DNA of 36,892 nucleotides from DATFUL01 sp041499035 (GCA_041499035.1 JBGQJK010000008.1:1-36892); one strand, 5' to 3'. Counted from the first letter of the stretch, positions 1 through 10,571 are shown. Translations and numbers: made by a program. The notes: generated from the sequence alone by a model not told the origin.

Positions 1-1140
1 GGCAGCGCTTGAGGAACCTACCGTGATGGTACCTGTTCCGGCTGAGGCTCCAACAACTATTGATCCTGTTGTTTGGGGTGTTAGGTTGATGGCTGTAGCA
101 GCATTACCTCCTTGAATAGTGGTTACGTTAGCAGTATTTGCGACAGATCCGATTGTGACTGTATTGGTTCCTGCTGGAGTTCCATCTCCAATATGGATTT
201 GTTTGACCCCAGTGCCAACCGTATTTCCCGTTCCAATGTTAATCGTATCTGTATTGCCTGTTGCTGTATTGGCTGTTGCAACATTCACAGTGGAGCCGGC
301 TGTAGACACATTAGCGATACTGACTGAGGATGCTCCGGCGCCGTTACCAATCAGGATGGTCTGAGCCCCGGATGAGCTGCCTAAAGTGATATTACCTGTT
401 CCCGCACCTGCACCAATTACGATCTGGCCTGTTGTCTGGGGGGTTAAATTGATAGCGGTTGCGCCATTACCACCTTGAATTGTTGTTACATTGGCGGTAT
501 TAGCAACCGATCCGATTGTAACTGTATTGGTTCCTGCCGGTGTTCCATCCCCTATATGAATCGCCTTTATGCCGGTTCCTACCGTATTTCCCGTCCCAAT
601 GTTAACCGTATCTGTATTGCCTGTTGCAGTGTTTGCTCCGGCTATATTGACAGTGCTACCCGCCGTAGTTACATTGCCAATGGAAACAGACGAAACTCCC
701 GCACCGTTTCCAATTAATACAGTTTGCGTTCCTGATGAGGATCCTACTGTAACATTTCCGGTTCCTGCAGAAGCACCAATAACAATAGTGCCTGTGGTTT
801 GTGGAGTCAAAGCTATTGCCGCTGTTCCGTTACCACCTTGGATAGTTGTAGTGTTAGCTGTGTTTGCTAACGATCCGATTACGATTGTATTGGTCCCTGC
901 CGGGGTTCCATCACCAATATGGATAGATTTGATACCTGTTCCTGCAGTATTACCTGTACCGATGTTAACTGTATCCGTGTTGCCTGTAGCTGTATTAGCT
1001 CCGGCAATGTTCACCGTTGATCCTGCAGTGGTCGTGTTGCCGATAGCAACAGAAGAAATCCCGGCACCGTTCCCAATTAAGACAGTCTGTGTTCCTGAGG
1101 AACTGCCTAAAGTGATATTTCCTGTACCGTTTGATCCGCC
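1..1140 (-). repeat. Repeat block 3 of the giant gene: at least three 363-bp units, cut by the window edge
   Basis: Anchors lie at 908, 545 and 182, exactly 363 bases apart, and the block continues beyond base 1. The preceding module (1141-2430) holds degenerate partial repeats and a second copy of the AMYYN..KFRCYE..GWKDC motif near 1711-1785. The block 2 and block 3 starts are 3,108 bases apart, which is not a multiple of 363. The inter-block modules therefore set the register. Confidence 0.88.
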
Positions 1141-4100
1141 AATGGTAATTAGTTTTGCAGGAGTATTTGTGGAAGTACCGATACTAATGGTAGGCGTACC
1201 AGTAGAGCTGGTACCAACGTCAACTGCAACGTTTCCCGCAGTGCCTGAGGCTGCATTACCGGTAACAAGAGAGAGAGCACCTGAGTTAGCAGTTCCAGAA
1301 GCTCCGCCTGCTCCAGTTGTTATTGTAATTGCTCCTCCTGTTCCTCCTGCTCCGCTTCCTGCAGCTCCTGCAGTAAGAAGAAGTGCTCCGCCATTCCCGG
1401 TTGTGTTACCTGCTGCACCTTTAACGGTCAAGTCTCCCCCGGCTGCAGTTGCTGTAGTTGAATCATTAATCTGAACTGTGTGAGCTGCTTCTTTTTTGAA
1501 GAGAAGATTACCGTCAAGTGTAGTTGCAGTGGCTGTAACTGCGAGGAAATTTAGAGTTCTACCGTTATTCTGGATTTCAAAAAGGTTACCGGAGATCGGG
1601 GTAGCGTTATCAAGAATGGAAATACCGGCAGTAGAAGCTGCAGCTAAGGTAATCTCTGGGTCAGTTGAGTTGTTGTAGGCTGATTGGAGAGTTGTTGTAC
1701 CACCCGTGGTGTCACAATCTTTCCAACCGTTATTTTCATAACACCTGAACTTGCCGGCATTACTGTTGTAATACATAGCCCCATTTATCTGAGTTACAGT
1801 GGGGTCACCTGCATCAGTCTTAACAGGAACTCCGAGGAAAGTTGCAGAAGTAGTAGTCGCTAAACCGGACATAATTATGCTTCCCGTCCCAGCCTTAAGG
1901 TTAAGTGTCCCCGCATTAACATTATTGCCGATGGTTATGGTTGTTACACCTGTTCCTGCAGGAGTACCTGCACCGATATTAACAGTCTGGGTGTTGCCTG
2001 TAGCTGTATTGGCATTTGCAATATTAACTGTGTTTGCAGCAGTTGATTGACCCAGAATTATTGTTCCTGTCTGCCCTGTTGCTCCAATCGCAATTCCGCC
2101 TGCGGTTGCTGGAGCAAGTGAGATGGCGTTGGCTCCGTTACCTCCTTGAATATTGGTAACATGAGCTACGGCTCCGACTGAACCTACCGTCAAAGTAACC
2201 GTACCGGTAGTTGTTCCTCCCGAACCAATGTTAAGCGTATTAACTGTATTTGTTCCCGGAGTACCGTTAATAAGGTTTAATGTAACACCTCCCGAGGTTG
2301 CTCCTGCTGCATTACCATTGCCAATGTTAACTGTTTGTGTTTTGGTATCTGCTGGGTTACCTGATGCGATCGAGACAGTATTTGTTCCGGTTGATTGGCC
2401 GATAGTTATTAATCCGGTTTGAGTAGTTGAACCAATTGAAATTCCACCGGCATCGGCAACTGCAAGAGAGATTGCATTAGCCCCGTTGCCTCCCTTGATA
2501 TTGGTCACATTAGCGGTAGCGGCGTTTGAACCGATAGCAACTGTATTCGTTCCTGCCGGCGTCCCGTCTCCTATGTGGATTGTTTTAACGCCTGTGCCTA
2601 CCGTGTTGCCTGTACCGATATTAATAGTATCGGTGTTACCCGTGGCTGTGTTGGCTGTTGCAATATTTACGGTTGAACCTGCTGTAGAGGTATTAGCTAT
2701 ACTTACCGAGGATGCTCCTGCTCCGTTGCCGATTAAGAGAGTTTGAGCTCCTGAGGATGAACCTAATGTGATATTCCCAGTCCCTGCTCCGGCGCCAATA
2801 ACTATCTGACCGGTTGTTTGTGGAGTTAGATTAATAGCGGTCGCGCCGTTCCCACCTTGAATTGTTGTAACGTTTGCAGTATTGGCAAGGGAGCCGATTG
2901 TTACAGTATTTGTTCCCGCTGGTGTTCCATCTCCAATATGAATTGTCTTAACACCCGTACCAACCGTGTTACCTGTTCCAATATTAACCGTGTCCGTGTT
3001 GCCTGTGGCTGTGTTGGCTGTTGCGATATTAACGGTCGAACCCGCTGTTGTTACATTACCAATTGAAACTGAGGAAACTCCGGCACCATTACCAATAAGA
3101 ACAGTTTGAGTTCCGCTTGAAGAACCTAGTGTAATGTTTCCTGTTCCGGCTCCTGCGCCAATCACTATTTGGCCTGTGGTTTGAGGTGTTAAGTTAATTG
3201 CTGTTGCACCGTTACCTCCCTGAATTGTAGTAACGTTTGCCGTGTTGGCAACAGAACCTATTGTAATAGTGTTGGTTCCTGCAGGTGTTCCATCTCCTAT
3301 ATGAATAGCCTTGATTCCTGTTCCTACAGTGTTACCTGTGCCTATATTAATAGTATCAGTGTTACCTGTTGCAGTATTTGCCCCTGCGATATTAACCGTG
3401 CTTCCTGCTGTTGAAACGTTGGCGACAGAAACTGAGGCAGCTCCTGCGCCGTTACCGATTAAGACTGTTTGAGCTGCCGAACTGGATCCTAGTGTGATAT
3501 TGCCAGTGCCCGCTCCCGCTCCGATTACTATTGTCCCCGTTGTTTGAGGTGTAAGAGCGATTGCTCCTGCACTGTTGCCTCCTTGGATAGTTGTCACATT
3601 AGCGGTGTTTGCAACGGATCCAATTGTAATCGTGTTTGTTCCTGCCGGAGTTCCGTCGCCAATGTGGATTGCTTTGATACCGGTTCCAACTGTATTTCCA
3701 GTGCCAATGTTGACTGTATCTGTATTGCCGGTTGCCGTGTTAGCCCCAGCAATATTCACGGTGGACCCTGCCGTAGTAACATTTCCAATGGAAACACTTG
3801 AAACTCCAGCACCATTTCCAATAAGAACGGTTTGAGTGCCGCTTGAAGAACCTACTGTAATGTTTCCTGTCCCGGCTGAAGCTCCAATAACAATTGTTCC
3901 TGTGGTTTGGGGAGTTAGGGCAATGGCAGCCGTACCATTACCACCTTGGATAGTTGTAGTGTTGGCTGTATTTGCTAACGATCCGATTGTAATAGTATTT
4001 GTTCCCGCCGGTGTTCCATCACCAATGTGGATGGCTTTAATACCAGTTCCTGCAGTGTTACCGGTTCCAATATTAACAGTATCCGTATTACCTGTAGCTG

Positions 4101-7100
4101 TATTGGCTCCGGCAATGGATACTGCACTTCCTGCTGTTGTCGTGTTGCCTATTGCGACTGATGAAACTCCAGCTCCATTACCAATTAAAACTGTTTGAGT
4201 TCCTGATGAAGAACCTAGAGTGATATTTCCTGTACCGTTTGATCCGCCAATAGTAATGAGTTTAGCCGGAGTATTGGTAGAAGTACCAACTGCAATAGTC
4301 GGTGTACCCGAGGTTGAAGTACCGACATCAATTGTTACATTTCCTGCAGTACCACTGGTTACATTTCCTGTGATGAGAGAAAGCGCTCCTGATGAACCTG
4401 ATGTTCCCCCCCCTGCCCCAGTTGTTAAAGTAATTGCTCCACCTGTTGCAGCTCCGCTTCCTCCTGCTCCTGCTGTTAAAAGAAGTGCTCCACCTGTGCC
4501 TGTTGTATTCCCCGCTGCTCCTTTGATTGTTAAGTCCCCTCCTTGTGCAGCTGCTGTTGTTGAATCATTAATTTGAACTGTGTGAGCAGTTTCTTTCTTG
4601 AAGAGTAAGTTGCCGTCGAGTGTCGTTGCAGTTGTAGTTACTCCAAGATAAGTAACTGTTTGGCCACTATTTTGGACCTCAAAAAGGTTTCCCGAAATGG
4701 GAGTGGCATTATCTAGAATTGATAGACCCCCGGGCGATGCGGCCAAGGTTATTTCAGGATTTGAAGACGCATTATATGCAGTTTGAAGCGTGGTTGTTCC
4801 TCCTGTTGTATCGCAATCTTTCCAAGCCCCGCCTTCAAAACATCGGAACTTGCTTGTACTGACATTGTAATACATAGCTCCATTGACACCAGTGAAGGCT
4901 CCTTCTGCATCGCTTTTAGAATCCAGAACCAAAATATCGGGGGTAGTTGAACCTGCTCCCCCGTTTCCTGCTCCGATTAAGACTCTGCTTGCAGTACCTG
5001 TACCGGCGGGCTGGAGGTTAATGAGACCTGAACCGGACTGAATTGTCGTGATTGATGTACCCGCTACAGAACCGACAGTTACAGTATTACCTCCTGCCGG
5101 AGTTCCATCACCGATATGAATAACCTTTGTTCCTGTACCTGCGGGGTTGCCTGTACCAATATTGATTGTGTCTGTATTGCCTGTGGCTGTTGCTGCTCCT
5201 GCAATGTTAACAGTGGAGCCGGCTGTTGTTACATTGCCAATTGAAACTGAAGAAACCCCGGCACCGTTCCCAATTAATACTGTTTGGGTGCCGGATGAAG
5301 AGCCAAGGGTGATATTTCCCGTACCTGATCCTGCCCCAATCACTATTTGACCGGTTGTCTGGGGAGTTAAGTTAATGGCTGTAGCACCGTTACCTCCCTG
5401 AATAGTTGTGACGTTTGCGGTATTTGCAAGTGAACCTATTGTAACTGTATTGGTGCCGGCGGGGGTGCCATCCCCGATGTGTATTACTTTAGCTCCCGTC
5501 CCTACAGTATTGCCTCCGCCAATGTTAATAGTGTCTGTGTTGCCTGTTGCTGTGTTAGCACCTGCGATATTAACCGTTGAACCGGCTGTCGTAACGGTAC
5601 CAATACTTACACTCGATACACCTGCTCCGTTACCAATAAGAACGGTCTGCGTACCGCTTGAAGAACCTAACGTAATGTTTCCTGTACCTGCGGCTGCACC
5701 TATTACAATAGTTCCCGTTGTCTGTGGTGTAAGAGCAATTGCTGCGGTACCATTACCACCTTGAATGGTGGTAGTATTGGCAGTATTGGCTAACGACCCA
5801 ATTACAATCGTATTGGTTCCGGCAGGTGTTCCATCTCCGATGTGTATTGCTTTAATGCCTGTTCCTACAGTGTTTCCTGTTCCAATATTAACTGTATCTG
5901 TTACTCCTGTCTGGGTGGCGGCTCCTGCGATAGAGACTGTTGAGCCGGCTGTTGTTACATTTCCGATACCGACAGAAGACACTCCTGCGCCGTTACCTAC
6001 CACAACAGTTTGAGTTCCTGATGAAGAACCTACTGTGATGGAACCTGTTCCTGCTGATGCACCGATAACAATAGTGCCTGTGGTTTGGGGAGTTAAGGCT
6101 ATTGCTGCTGTTCCGTTTCCTCCCTGGATGGTAGTGGTGTTGGCCGTATTGGCAAGGGAACCAATTACAATAGTGTTAGTTCCCGCCGGAGTACCATCGC
6201 CAATATGAATAGCTTTGATACCCGTGCCGACTGTGTTTCCTGTACCGATATTGACTGTATCTGTAATACCTGTCGCTGTGTTGGCTCCGGCTATTGATAC
6301 GGTTGAGCCGGCTGTTGTTACATTTCCGATACCTACACTGGATACTCCGGCTCCATTACCAACTACGACTGTTTGAGTTCCTGATGAAGAACCTACTGTG
6401 ATGGAACCTGTTCCTGCTGATGCACCGATAACGATTGTTCCTGTTGTCTGTGGGGTAAGAGCTATGGCTCCTGCCGCATTTCCTCCCTTGATAGTAGTTA
6501 CGTTAGCCGTATTAGCGTTGGAACCAATAGTTACTGTATTGGTCCCAGCCGGTGTTCCGTCTGCAATATGAACTTGTTTAACACCTGTACCAACAGTATT
6601 CCCTGTTCCAATGTTAACTGTGTCTGTATTACCGGTTGCAGTATTGGCACCGGCTATATTTACGGTGGATCCGGCCGTAGAGGTGTTTGCAACACTGACT
6701 GAGGACGCTCCCGCGCCGTTACCTATTAATAGTGTTTGAGCGCCGCTTGAGGATCCCAAAGTAATATTTCCCGTTCCTGCTCCTGCACCAATTACGATCT
6801 GGCCTGTGGTTTGGGGAGTTAAATTGATAGCAGTAGCACCGTTACCACCCTGAATGTTAGTTACATTGGCTGTGTTGGCAACAGAACCTATTGTAATAGT
6901 GTTGGTTCCTGCAGGTGTTCCATCTCCTATATGAATGGCCTTGATTCCTGTTCCTACAGTGTTACCCGTACCAATGTTGACTGTATCTGTAATACCTGTA
7001 GCGGTATTTGCACCCGCGATGCTGACTGTCGAACCTGCAGTTGTAACATTCCCAATACCTACACTGGACACTCCGGCCCCGTTACCTACCACAACAGTTT

Positions 7101-10100
7101 GAGTTCCTGATGAAGAACCTACTGTGATGGAACCAGTTCCTGCTGATGCACCGATAACAATAGTGCCTGTGGTTTGGGGTGTAAGGGCTATTGCTGCCGT
7201 ACTGTTACCACCTTGGATGGTAGTGGTGTTAGCTGTATTGGCAAGGGAACCAATTACAATCGTATTTGTTCCTGCAGGTGTTCCATCCCCAATGTGTATT
7301 GCTTTAATGCCTGTTCCTACTGTGTTACCAGTTCCAATGTTAACTGTATCCGTGATACCTGTAGCAGTGTTGGCTCCGGCGACATTAATAGTGGAACCTG
7401 CGGTCGTAATCGTACCGATAGAAACAGATGAAATCCCTGCACCGTTGCCAATAAGTATAGTTTGAGTACCGGATGAGCTGCCTAGAGTGATATTGCCTGT
7501 ACCGTTTGATCCTCCAATAGTGATTGCCTTTGCAGGAGTATTGGTAGAAGCGCCAACACTAATAGTAGGTGTACCTGAAGTTGAAGTACCCACATCAACA
7601 ACAACATTCCCCGCTGTTCCGGCAGAAGCATTGCCCGTAATAACAGATAATGCTCCGGTTGATGTAGTACCCGTTCCTGTAGAAATCGTATGACTACCCG
7701 AGGCTCCGGCACCGTTATCTGTAGTAGTAACCGTTAAAGTCGTACCGGCTGTTGTCGGTTTAATAACATTTCCGATTGTAATATCTGCGCCCGTTACAGT
7801 TAGCGTTCTTGGCGTTGTTCCGCCGGCAATTGTAAATCCGTCGGTGGCCGAGGTAAGTGTTAAGTTATTAAAAGTGGTTCCCGTAAAAGCGTTTGAAGCG
7901 TTTGAAAATGTCAGTTGATTTGAATATGTTCCGGAAAGCCCTGCGCTCTGAAGTATTCCTGTTCCCGATATTATCTGTGTACCATTATATCTTAATATAT
8001 CGTTTAATCCTGTTCCAAACGAAAGTCCATAATAAGTATTATTTGTGTGTGCAGCAATATTTGGGAAATCAATGCCCGTAATTGTATTTGTTCCGCCTGC
8101 ATTGTCAGTCCCGGTAATGGCAACGGATAATACTTTTGATACATTTGCTCCTGATGAACCGCTATTTGTGTGATTAAGGGTTGCTTGGGTCCCGGTTGTG
8201 TTTGAATAGTTTTGTGTAATTGTTCCGGTTCCGGAGGTAAAGGTTAGGTTTTGATTTGCACCTAAAGTTATTCCACCATTGGCGCTAATTCCCGTGGTAA
8301 ATGTAGTTGGATTAGTATTAAAAGTCCAGCCTCCCGTTATTGTTTCCGCCTGATTGCTTCTTACAATCTTGGAGTTTGCATAATCAATAGCAGCTCCTGC
8401 TTGCCCCCCCGTTTCATCAGTTATAATAAAGTCACTGGCTGCAAAATTAAGAGAAGAAGCCGTTCCCACAATCGTGCTCCCGCCTTCCTTAATAGCAATC
8501 GAACCTCCGCTGCCGCAAGTTCCCCAAGTCGGGGTTGCTCCTCCTACTTCCTGCAAACAAAGTGTTCCGCCACCACCCGCAGCGCTTTCGGAAACATTTC
8601 CATTGGCGTTATCTACGTATAGGATTCCATTAACGGTAGAAAACTTTCCAAGCCTTATATTGTCTAGTGCAGATCCTATCGTTAATGTATCAGCAACGGA
8701 GTTGTTTGTTCCGATGTTAATAGAATTTCCGGAAGCTCCCGTACCAATATTAACAGTTTTTGCCCCTGTACCGCTTCCGATATTTAAGTCTCCGGTACCT
8801 GCATCAATCGTTATCGCCTGGGCCGCAGTCGCGTTCCCTATCGTTACCCCCCCCGTTGCTGTTGTATCGATAATCGTATTTCCCCTGGCAACAACGCTTA
8901 GCGGTTTTAAGTTTGACAAAGAGGCAGTTTCGGCGTCAAGGAGGTATCCGCTGCCCATATTTGATGCTGTATCTATTAGTTTGAATAGGTTATTGGCTCC
9001 GGTTGCAGCATTATAAGTAAATGTGGACGTAAAGGCGCCCATGGTCAAAGATAGGTTTCCCAATGGGCTGCCTATCGTGTTCCAGTTTGGGGAGCCGCCC
9101 GAAGTATCCGTTGCGCAGGCCCATCCACCTAGATCTGTGTATTTGAGAATTTCCCCGTCGGCACAGCCTTTAAGAAGAGTCAAACCCGTGGGGCCTACTT
9201 CCAAACCTGAATTGCTTGATGTCGAGCCTGTTGTTCCCGACGCAGTTAAGCTTAGTGCTAAACTTACATTCCCACTACTTCCGCCCCCAGTCAGCCCGTC
9301 CCCAGCCGCTACTGCCGTAATTGTACCAGTCCCGCTACCACTTGAGCTCCCGGTTCCGCAGCTATCCCATTGAAACTTGCCGGTTGCCGAGTCGTAAGAC
9401 AAGCACTGGTCGTTACTTGGACTGTTTATGGAGCTCAAATGCGATGGAGTAATAGCACCCGAGGCAACGTCGCCCGATTTAACTTCCCCGTCTTTGATAT
9501 TGGTCGAAAAAACCGAGTCGGGGCCAAGGGTAAATCCGCCTGAGCCTATGGATCCACCTCCTCCGACAATTGCCAAATCCCCCAAGCCGGTACCGGGCTG
9601 GCGCCCTTGAAGAAACTGTGCATTAAGGTTGGTTACCTGCCCGCTTTGATCCCTGATCTGCAAAAAAGTGTTATCCGGGAGGTCAACTTTTTTGAGAACT
9701 TCAATATTTCCCAATTCATTAACGGTCAAAACCTGATTTACATTATCAATATATTGCGATGGAACTGCCTTCTGATAGGTTTCGGGGCTTACAATTTTAA
9801 CAATCATCAGTGAGGTCTGACTAAACGGCTTAAGTATTTGGGATGTTATAGATTGATCTACTGAAGTAGGGACTATCGAAGTCTCCGCCGCCAGAACAGA
9901 ACTTTTAGAATTCCCATGAGCCGACCCGATTGATTGGCCCTGCAAAATTACTCTCCTATAGCCAAAGTAAGCGCCAGTAGGTTCAGGAAAAAGGAGGAAT
10001 AGAATGGTGATTATTGCAACAATTATTACGAAAGTGGCAGCCAAAAACAGTCCCGAAGATGTAACAATGTGCTTGAAATTCAGTATGTCGACTATGTGTT

Positions 10101-10548
10101 TACTAAAGATTTTGTGATCGATAGTTTGCTTTTCGGTGGGTTCCCCGGAAGGAGTCTCAGCTCTGGGTTCCTCCTCTAAGGGTTCCAATATTTTTTCCTG
10201 GACTTCGCGCTTCCTAAGGAAATAGTCGGAGTCCAAAAATCCCTCCAACGACTTCTTATCATAGAGCCGCTCCCCGGCCTTTGATCTTTGCGCCTTGATA
10301 ACTCCCTTTTTCTCAAGGCGACGGAGGGTTGACGCAGAAATGCCCAGGTGTTTTGAAGCATCGCCTATTGGAACGGGTTTTGCAAACTTATGGGCTTCCA
10401 ACTCCTCCGCAGAAAAAAATCTGTTCTTGCCATCAGGCCTCGTTGAATGAAGAGTGCCTGCTTTGTCCCAACGCCTGATTGTGTCGATTGATACACCTAA
10501 TATCTCAGCAGCTTCACCTATTGGAACGAGTTTTTTGTTTTCGGGCAT
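1..10548 (-). CDS. Giant transmembrane HTH protein with 121-residue repeat ectodomain (C-terminus beyond window)
   Basis: The frame is open from ATG 10548 to base 1 (3,516 codons) with no stop, and an in-frame TAG lies five codons upstream of the ATG. Residues 7-50 and 57-106 are two MerR/excisionase-type helix-turn-helix units (VPIGEAAEILGVSIDTIRRW; VPIGDASKHLGISASTLRRL). An acidic linker follows, then one membrane segment at about 167-187 (LFLAATFVIIVAIITILFLL). The rest should be outside the cell. It has a non-repetitive region (about 190-1010) and then three blocks of 121-residue repeats rich in NIGTG, TIGG and HIGDGTPAGT, which look like a beta-solenoid or phage-fibre fold. Between blocks are modules with AMYYN..KFRC.E..WKDC motifs. 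No Shine-Dalgarno is visible. I infer an adhesin or surface fibre that can bind DNA from the membrane. The ligand, and whether the HTH really binds DNA, are unknown. Confidence 0.9.
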   Translation of the reverse strand, partial: MPENKKLVPIGEAAEILGVSIDTIRRWDKAGTLHSTRPDGKNRFFSAEELEAHKFAKPVPIGDASKHLGISASTLRRLEKKGVIKAQRSKAGERLYDKKSLEGFLDSDYFLRKREVQEKILEPLEEEPRAETPSGEPTEKQTIDHKIFSKHIVDILNFKHIVTSSGLFLAATFVIIVAIITILFLLFPEPTGAYFGYRRVILQGQSIGSAHGNSKSSVLAAETSIVPTSVDQSITSQILKPFSQTSLMIVKIVSPETYQKAVPSQYIDNVNQVLTVNELGNIEVLKKVDLPDNTFLQIRDQSGQVTNLNAQFLQGRQPGTGLGDLAIVGGGGSIGSGGFTLGPDSVFSTNIKDGEVKSGDVASGAITPSHLSSINSPSNDQCLSYDSATGKFQWDSCGTGSSSGSGTGTITAVAAGDGLTGGGSSGNVSLALSLTASGTTGSTSSNSGLEVGPTGLTLLKGCADGEILKYTDLGGWACATDTSGGSPNWNTIGSPLGNLSLTMGAFTSTFTYNAATGANNLFKLIDTASNMGSGYLLDAETASLSNLKPLSVVARGNTIIDTTATGGVTIGNATAAQAITIDAGTGDLNIGSGTGAKTVNIGTGASGNSINIGTNNSVADTLTIGSALDNIRLGKFSTVNGILYVDNANGNVSESAAGGGGTLCLQEVGGATPTWGTCGSGGSIAIKEGGSTIVGTASSLNFAASDFIITDETGGQAGAAIDYANSKIVRSNQAETITGGWTFNTNPTTFTTGISANGGITLGANQNLTFTSGTGTITQNYSNTTGTQATLNHTNSGSSGANVSKVLSVAITGTDNAGGTNTITGIDFPNIAAHTNNTYYGLSFGTGLNDILRYNGTQIISGTGILQSAGLSGTYSNQLTFSNASNAFTGTTFNNLTLTSATDGFTIAGGTTPRTLTVTGADITIGNVIKPTTAGTTLTVTTTDNGAGASGSHTISTGTGTTSTGALSVITGNASAGTAGNVVVDVGTSTSGTPTISVGASTNTPAKAITIGGSNGTGNITLGSSSGTQTILIGNGAGISSVSIGTITTAGSTINVAGANTATGITDTVNIGTGNTVGTGIKAIHIGDGTPAGTNTIVIGSLANTANTTTIQGGNSTAAIALTPQTTGTIVIGASAGTGSITVGSSSGTQTVVVGNGAGVSSVGIGNVTTAGSTVSIAGANTATGITDTVNIGTGNTVGTGIKAIHIGDGTPAGTNTITIGSVANTANVTNIQGGNGATAINLTPQTTGQIVIGAGAGTGNITLGSSSGAQTLLIGNGAGASSVSVANTSTAGSTVNIAGANTATGNTDTVNIGTGNTVGTGVKQVHIADGTPAGTNTVTIGSNANTANVTTIKGGNAAGAIALTPQTTGTIVIGASAGTGSITVGSSSGTQTVVVGNGAGVSSVGIGNVTTAGSTVSIAGANTATGITDTVNIGTGNTVGTGIKAIHIGDGTPAGTNTIVIGSLANTANTTTIQGGNGTAAIALTPQTTGTIVIGASAGTGSITVGSSSGTQTVVVGNGAGVSSVGIGNVTTAGSTVSIAGAATQTGVTDTVNIGTGNTVGTGIKAIHIGDGTPAGTNTIVIGSLANTANTTTIQGGNGTAAIALTPQTTGTIVIGAAAGTGNITLGSSSGTQTVLIGNGAGVSSVSIGTVTTAGSTVNIAGANTATGNTDTINIGGGNTVGTGAKVIHIGDGTPAGTNTVTIGSLANTANVTTIQGGNGATAINLTPQTTGQIVIGAGSGTGNITLGSSSGTQTVLIGNGAGVSSVSIGNVTTAGSTVNIAGAATATGNTDTINIGTGNPAGTGTKVIHIGDGTPAGGNTVTVGSVAGTSITTIQSGSGLINLQPAGTGTASRVLIGAGNGGAGSTTPDILVLDSKSDAEGAFTGVNGAMYYNVSTSKFRCFEGGAWKDCDTTGGTTTLQTAYNASSNPEITLAASPGGLSILDNATPISGNLFEVQNSGQTVTYLGVTTTATTLDGNLLFKKETAHTVQINDSTTAAAQGGDLTIKGAAGNTTGTGGALLLTAGAGGSGAATGGAITLTTGAGGGTSGSSGALSLITGNVTSGTAGNVTIDVGTSTSGTPTIAVGTSTNTPAKLITIGGSNGTGNITLGSSSGTQTVLIGNGAGVSSVAIGNTTTAGSAVSIAGANTATGNTDTVNIGTGNTAGTGIKAIHIGDGTPAGTNTITIGSLANTANTTTIQGGNGTAAIALTPQTTGTIVIGASAGTGNITVGSSSGTQTVLIGNGAGVSSVSIGNVTTAGSTVNIAGANTATGNTDTVNIGTGNTVGTGIKAIHIGDGTPAGTNTITIGSVANTANVTTIQGGNSAGAIALTPQTTGTIVIGAGAGTGNITLGSSSAAQTVLIGNGAGAASVSVANVSTAGSTVNIAGANTATGNTDTINIGTGNTVGTGIKAIHIGDGTPAGTNTITIGSVANTANVTTIQGGNGATAINLTPQTTGQIVIGAGAGTGNITLGSSSGTQTVLIGNGAGVSSVSIGNVTTAGSTVNIATANTATGNTDTVNIGTGNTVGTGVKTIHIGDGTPAGTNTVTIGSLANTANVTTIQGGNGATAINLTPQTTGQIVIGAGAGTGNITLGSSSGAQTLLIGNGAGASSVSIANTSTAGSTVNIATANTATGNTDTINIGTGNTVGTGVKTIHIGDGTPAGTNTVAIGSNAATANVTNIKGGNGANAISLAVADAGGISIGSTTQTGLITIGQSTGTNTVSIASGNPADTKTQTVNIGNGNAAGATSGGVTLNLINGTPGTNTVNTLNIGSGGTTTGTVTLTVGSVGAVAHVTNIQGGNGANAISLAPATAGGIAIGATGQTGTIILGQSTAANTVNIANANTATGNTQTVNIGAGTPAGTGVTTITIGNNVNAGTLNLKAGTGSIIMSGLATTTSATFLGVPVKTDAGDPTVTQINGAMYYNSNAGKFRCYENNGWKDCDTTGGTTTLQSAYNNSTDPEITLAAASTAGISILDNATPISGNLFEIQNNGRTLNFLAVTATATTLDGNLLFKKEAAHTVQINDSTTATAAGGDLTVKGAAGNTTGNGGALLLTAGAAGSGAGGTGGAITITTGAGGASGTANSGALSLVTGNAASGTAGNVAVDVGTSSTGTPTISIGTSTNTPAKLITIGGSNGTGNITLGSSSGTQTVLIGNGAGISSVAIGNTTTAGSTVNIAGANTATGNTDTVNIGTGNTAGTGIKSIHIGDGTPAGTNTIVIGSLANTANTTTIQGGNGTAAIALTPQTTGTIVIGASAGTGNVTVGSSSGTQTVLIGNGAGVSSVSIGNVTTAGSTVNIAGANTATGNTDTVNIGTGNTVGTGIKAIHIGDGTPAGTNTVTIGSVANTANVTTIQGGNGATAINLTPQTTGQIVIGAGAGTGNITLGSSSGAQTILIGNGAGASSVSIANVSTAGSTVNVATANTATGNTDTINIGTGNTVGTGVKQIHIGDGTPAGTNTVTIGSVANTANVTTIQGGNAATAINLTPQTTGSIVVGASAGTGTITVGSSSAA
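2433..4248 (-). repeat. Repeat block 2 of the giant gene: five 363-bp units
   Basis: Anchors lie at 4016, 3653, 3290, 2927 and 2564, exactly 363 bases apart. The unit is the same as in block 1. The first unit of this block is offset from the first unit of block 1 by 3,267 bases, which is nine units. The module at 4249-4975 separates the blocks. It carries Gly/Ala/Thr-rich TTGAGG-type sequence and an AMYYN..KFRCFEGGAWKDC motif. Confidence 0.9.
4975..7515 (-). repeat. Repeat block 1 of the giant gene: seven 363-bp units
   Basis: The HIGDGTP codons recur with exact 363-base spacing. The plus-strand anchor CC of the complementary CCATC lies at 7283, 6920, 6557, 6194, 5831, 5468 and 5105. Each unit encodes 121 residues in the order NGTGNITLGSSSGTQT, IGNGAGVSSV, TAGSTVNIAGANTATG, DTVNIGTGNTVG, IKAIHIGDGTPAGTNT, TTIQGGN, LTPQTTGTIVIGASAG. 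Most units differ at synonymous sites, while some stretches are identical between distant units. The last unit decays into the inter-block module. Confidence 0.9.
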
Positions 10549-10571
10549 TTGGGCAGTTATCTAGGCTCAAC

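Noticed and set aside
569..1474. Long plus-strand frames across 1-9600, up to 301 codons
   Set aside because: They are antisense shadows of the 363-bp repeats of the minus-strand giant gene. They recur with the repeat period and have low-complexity V/P/A translations.
4975..7515. Tandem repeats as a CRISPR array
   Set aside because: The units are coding, 363 bp long and contiguous without unique spacers. No cas genes are present.
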